Assembly: GCA_913041775.1 (NCBI GenBank)
Contig: CAJWJW010000052.1
Coordinates: forward strand, 1-8,721
DNA length: 8,721 bases
Direction of reading: 5' to 3'
DNA from: an uncultured Flavobacteriales bacterium
GTDB taxonomy: Bacteria; Bacteroidota; Bacteroidia; Flavobacteriales; UBA7430
Positions 6,640-8,721 of this stretch are shown here, in pieces. The notes under the pieces are model-generated. The model ran no database searches and was not told the origin of the DNA. It saw only the letters and a program-made list of their open reading frames with translations. The position numbers and the translations under genes are program-made. How positions within the stretch are numbered: position 1 is the stretch's first letter; each line of letters opens with the position of its first letter.

Positions 6640-7386
6640 TTATTTTTTGTTTGCAGTTTTTATGTATTGCTCTAATGCCATAGACATAGAAGGCGCTTTT
6701 ACAGAAGGTGCTTCAATATTTACTTTTAAGCCTGCTTCTGCTACTGCCTTAACAGTAGTTTGTCCAAATGCAGCAATACGTGTATCGTTTTGCACAAAAT
6801 CTGGGAAGTTTTGGAATAATGACTTTATACCAGAAGGGCTAAAGAATACTAATATATCGTATAAAACATTCTCTAAGTCAGACAAGTCACTACAAACGGT
6901 CTTATACAAAATAGCTCTTGTATAATTGATTTTGTTCTCGTCTAGTAATTGAGGTATCACAGGTTTTAATAAATCTGAAGAAGGCAGCAAAAAGGTTTCA
7001 TTTTTGTGCTTTTTGATCGTGTCTATAAGATCTGCGAAACGTTGTTTACCGAAGTAAATTTTTCTTTTTCTGTACGTAATGTACTTCTGTAAATAAAAAG
7101 CAATAGCCTCAGACATACAGAAATATTTCATTGCTGTAGGTACTTCAAAACGCATTTCTTCACATACCCTAAAGTAGTGATCTACTGCATTTCTGCTGGT
7201 TAATATAACAGCTGTATGGTCTGTAATAGAAATCTTTTGCTGACGAACATCCGCACCATCTACTCCTTCAACATGTATGAAAGGGCGGAAGTCTACGCTT
7301 ACCTTTTGCTTACGTGCTAACTCATGGTATGGAGATGCATCGCTTTTTGGCTCTGGCTGCGAAACTAAAATAGTCTTTACTTTCAA
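6640..7386 (-). CDS. hemD: Uroporphyrinogen-III synthase
   Basis: Cyclises hydroxymethylbilane to uroporphyrinogen III, the branch precursor of haem, sirohaem and corrinoids, in the cytoplasm. The 248 residues fit the family's two-lobe fold. Recognisable segments are KTILVSQPEPKSDASPYHEL near the N terminus, DFRPFIHVEGVDG (32-44), VILTSRNAVDHYF (60-72), LLPSSDLLKPVIPQLL (133-148), FFSPSGIKSLFQNFP (181-195), IAAFGQTTVKAVAEAGL (204-220) and EAPSVKAPSMSMALEQYI (225-242). The start codon is TTG (7384-7386). An in-frame TAA (7399-7401) lies only four codons upstream with no ATG between, and the first internal ATG is codon 78, which would remove conserved sequence. The gene follows the DUF4271 gene after 65 nt and is followed by a terminator. 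Other haem genes are not in the window. Confidence 0.93.
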   Translation of the reverse strand: MKVKTILVSQPEPKSDASPYHELARKQKVSVDFRPFIHVEGVDGADVRQQKISITDHTAVILTSRNAVDHYFRVCEEMRFEVPTAMKYFCMSEAIAFYLQKYITYRKRKIYFGKQRFADLIDTIKKHKNETFLLPSSDLLKPVIPQLLDENKINYTRAILYKTVCSDLSDLENVLYDILVFFSPSGIKSLFQNFPDFVQNDTRIAAFGQTTVKAVAEAGLKVNIEAPSVKAPSMSMALEQYIKTANKK

Positions 7387-7451
7387 ATCGTATTCGTTTT
7401 AAGGTTTCACTCTTCGCTTAATGTACTCTACTGAATTTAGAATACTAATAA

Positions 7452-8102
7452 TCAACAATTTAAACCGATAAGTACCCATAAGAATGGTACTATTTCGAAA
7501 ATGCAAACATACAAAATAATATAAAACCCTACCAAAGAATGCTCTTTTCTCATAAAAGCGAATGTACTAAGTTTTGCAAAAGTTAGTAGTAGCAAGGAGC
7601 AGCCGATTAAAATACTGGTAATTTGCTGTGTAAAACCGGTGTACAGATAGATGAATATGCTCATTACCAGTAAAGGACTCATAAATAAAGTAGCATATTG
7701 AGTAGAAAGTAAGCTTATGTAATTATACTTCTTTCCATTTTTAAATAGCCTTGTTATGCAATAGATCAATAGCCATTTTACCAATAAAAAAACTGTTATT
7801 GAAAAGAAGGATAAACTAAATAGACTTGTGTACTCAGAGAAACAGGAGTTATAGCTTAGGTAAGAAGCAGTAATAAATGAAGTAATTAAAATTGTTTGCA
7901 GAGACATCAGTACCATAAAGTAATGACTAATCTTTAGCTGTCTACCGTAATTAATTTGGAATTGTTTATTGTAAAGTGAGCGATAGAAATACAGAAATCG
8001 CTTTGGGTCGCTCTTGTACAAAAATACAGAAATAAGCGCTGTAAATAAAAAAAGGAGTAACACCCCATTAGTTTGTGGGTAGGGTCTGAGTATCTCTATC
8101 AT
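7452..8102 (-). CDS. DUF4271 domain-containing integral membrane protein
   Basis: A 216-residue inner-membrane protein of unknown function. About six hydrophobic segments are visible, near residues 13-29, 61-83, 96-118, 137-155, 161-178 and 190-213. The first loop is basic (YKSDPKRFLYFYRSLYNKQFQINYGRQ). The last segment, YIILYVCIFEIVPFLWVL, has the Glu-x-x-Pro (203-206) seen at the end of this Bacteroidota-specific family. Family assignment is from memory of that motif, the size and the position directly upstream of hemD, where such genes usually sit. The ATG is supported by an in-frame TGA (8109-8111) just upstream. No enzymatic motif is visible. The link to hemD suggests, but does not show, a role connected with tetrapyrroles or simply a conserved operon. 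Confidence 0.8.
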   Translation of the reverse strand: MIEILRPYPQTNGVLLLFLFTALISVFLYKSDPKRFLYFYRSLYNKQFQINYGRQLKISHYFMVLMSLQTILITSFITASYLSYNSCFSEYTSLFSLSFFSITVFLLVKWLLIYCITRLFKNGKKYNYISLLSTQYATLFMSPLLVMSIFIYLYTGFTQQITSILIGCSLLLLTFAKLSTFAFMRKEHSLVGFYIILYVCIFEIVPFLWVLIGLNC

Positions 8103-8117
8103 TAGAATTCATTTTGG

Positions 8118-8125
8118 CAAACATA
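8118..8125 (-). promoter_or_regulatory. Candidate -7 promoter box for DUF4271-hemD
   Basis: The minus strand reads TATGTTTG, an exact match to the Bacteroidota -7 consensus TAnnTTTG, ending 15 nt before the DUF4271 start codon. This would give a leader of about 10 nt or less. No good -33 TTTG is present about 19 nt further upstream, so the call rests on the -7 box and on position. The box lies within the distal arm of the preceding gene's terminator. Confidence 0.45.
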
Positions 8126-8163
8126 AAATAAAGGAGCCTTTTACAGCTCCTTTATTTATGTTT
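8119..8163 (-). terminator. Strong terminator after the T9SS-sorted protein gene
   Basis: A long inverted repeat begins 8 nt after the stop codon of the upstream minus-strand gene. ATAAAGGAGC (8128-8137) pairs with GCTCCTTTAT (8146-8155) around an 8-nt loop, two more A-T pairs follow, and after one bulged A (8125) six further pairs extend it to 18 in total. On the minus strand the G-C-rich core GGAGC/GCTCC is followed by TTTATTTTATGTTT, a U-rich tail. The near-symmetry means it could also act on plus-strand transcripts. Confidence 0.85.
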
Positions 8164-8171
8164 AATAATCC

Positions 8172-8721
8172 TTATTGCAATACAATTACTTTAGACGATT
8201 GTCCTTTTTGAGAGACTACATTTAAGGTGTAAATTCCTTTCTCCAAATGTGCTGGAATACTAAATGTATATTCGTTTTGGTTTAAGTCTCCTTTTATCAA
8301 AGTACTAATAGCTCCTTTTGCATCACACAAATAAATGTTTGCGCTTTCTCCAGGACTCTCTTTCCACTGTAGCGTAATTTCTTCTGTAGTTGGGTTTGGA
8401 AAAGCTGTAAACTCAAAGTCTACTAATTCTTCTAGTCCAACACCTACCATAAAAGTATGTGAATTACTAATGTAAATATCTCCTTCGTTGTTACCATTAT
8501 TATTCGTTAGCATAGAGCTTGCGTAAACAATTGCTTCTCCATTATATCCAGCCGGTGGAGCCCAATCAAAAGACCATAGGTGGTGTGATTGAAAAACAAA
8601 TTCAGATGGTGAAGTTCCCGATGCAGTGTGTGTTACGTAGTCTAAATCAACTATTTTAGTAGTGGCAGGTTGTGTTAAATAAACTTCACCAATTTTATTT
8701 CCTTCTCCATCTTCTACACAA
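8172..8721 (-). CDS. Secreted T9SS type A sorting domain protein, choice-of-anchor V/Reeler-like (partial, 5' end off window)
   Basis: The 3' end of a larger secreted-protein gene; the frame stays open from the stop at 8172 to the right edge (182 complete codons). The ATG at 8511-8513 is internal, because clearly protein-like sequence continues upstream of it. The upstream part carries WSFDWAPPAGYNGEAIVYAS followed by NNNGNNEGDIYIS. This resembles the end of the choice-of-anchor V / Reeler-like domain found in Bacteroidota surface proteins (pattern W-x-x-P, G-x-V-x-F-Y-A, N-x-x-x-G-D-x-I-Y). The last 80 residues are a type A sorting domain: AFPNPTTEEITLQW, an EKGIYTLNVVS strand and the final SSKVIVLQ. 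This domain directs export through the type IX secretion system after Sec transport. The cargo function is unknown. A strong terminator follows. Confidence 0.88.
   Translation of the reverse strand, partial: CVEDGEGNKIGEVYLTQPATTKIVDLDYVTHTASGTSPSEFVFQSHHLWSFDWAPPAGYNGEAIVYASSMLTNNNGNNEGDIYISNSHTFMVGVGLEELVDFEFTAFPNPTTEEITLQWKESPGESANIYLCDAKGAISTLIKGDLNQNEYTFSIPAHLEKGIYTLNVVSQKGQSSKVIVLQ

Noticed and set aside
6647..6925. 92-residue plus-strand open frame opposite hemD
   Set aside because: It is the antisense shadow of a clearly conserved HemD coding frame.
8172..8513. A complete 113-residue protein starting at the ATG at 8511-8513
   Set aside because: The same frame stays open to the window edge and the translated sequence upstream is domain-like, so this ATG is internal to a larger gene.
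1..8721. Defence system, mobile element, CRISPR array, tRNA or rRNA genes
   Set aside because: Every coding region is a recognisable core or widespread Bacteroidota family; no transposase, integrase, direct-repeat array or tRNA-like fold was seen, and the gene-free gaps are all under 75 nt.

Overview
The window looks like ordinary core chromosome of a Bacteroidota bacterium, most likely of class Flavobacteriia. The evidence is a MurF-Alr fusion (a Bacteroidota arrangement), a T9SS type A C-terminal sorting domain, a DUF4271 membrane protein beside hemD, AT-rich sequence, start codons with almost no Shine-Dalgarno sequences, and one exact Bacteroidota-type -7 promoter box (TAnnTTTG). I see no mobile element, CRISPR array, tRNA, rRNA or clear sign of horizontal transfer. 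The assignment below class level is a guess.

Left part, plus strand (26-3052): thymidine kinase (tdk), then, 3 nt later, a fused UDP-MurNAc-tripeptide:D-Ala-D-Ala ligase / alanine racemase. One gene serves dTMP salvage. The other supplies D-alanine and attaches the D-Ala-D-Ala end of the peptidoglycan precursor. A short AT-rich hairpin (3062-3086) separates this unit from the convergent minus-strand genes.

Middle part, minus strand (transcribed from 6566 down to 3088): rnpA, yidD, a periplasmic S41 carboxy-terminal processing protease, and a WaaL/Wzy-like O-antigen ligase family membrane protein. The genes overlap or nearly touch (20 nt overlap, 12 nt gap, 11 nt overlap), so they are probably one operon. 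It mixes tRNA processing, membrane-protein insertion, envelope proteolysis and surface-glycan assembly.

Right part, minus strand: a DUF4271 membrane protein and hemD (uroporphyrinogen-III synthase, with a TTG start) form a second unit, closed by a well-formed terminator at 6594-6620. Upstream, and running off the right edge, is the 3' end of a secreted protein with a choice-of-anchor V / Reeler-like segment and a T9SS sorting domain. Its strong terminator (8119-8163) carries the probable DUF4271-hemD promoter in its distal arm.

No gene-free stretch exceeds 75 nt. I did not find a convincing undescribed system. The points most worth a second look are the terminator/promoter overlap, the TTG start of hemD, the glycan ligase inside the rnpA operon, and the uncharacterised DUF4271 protein.
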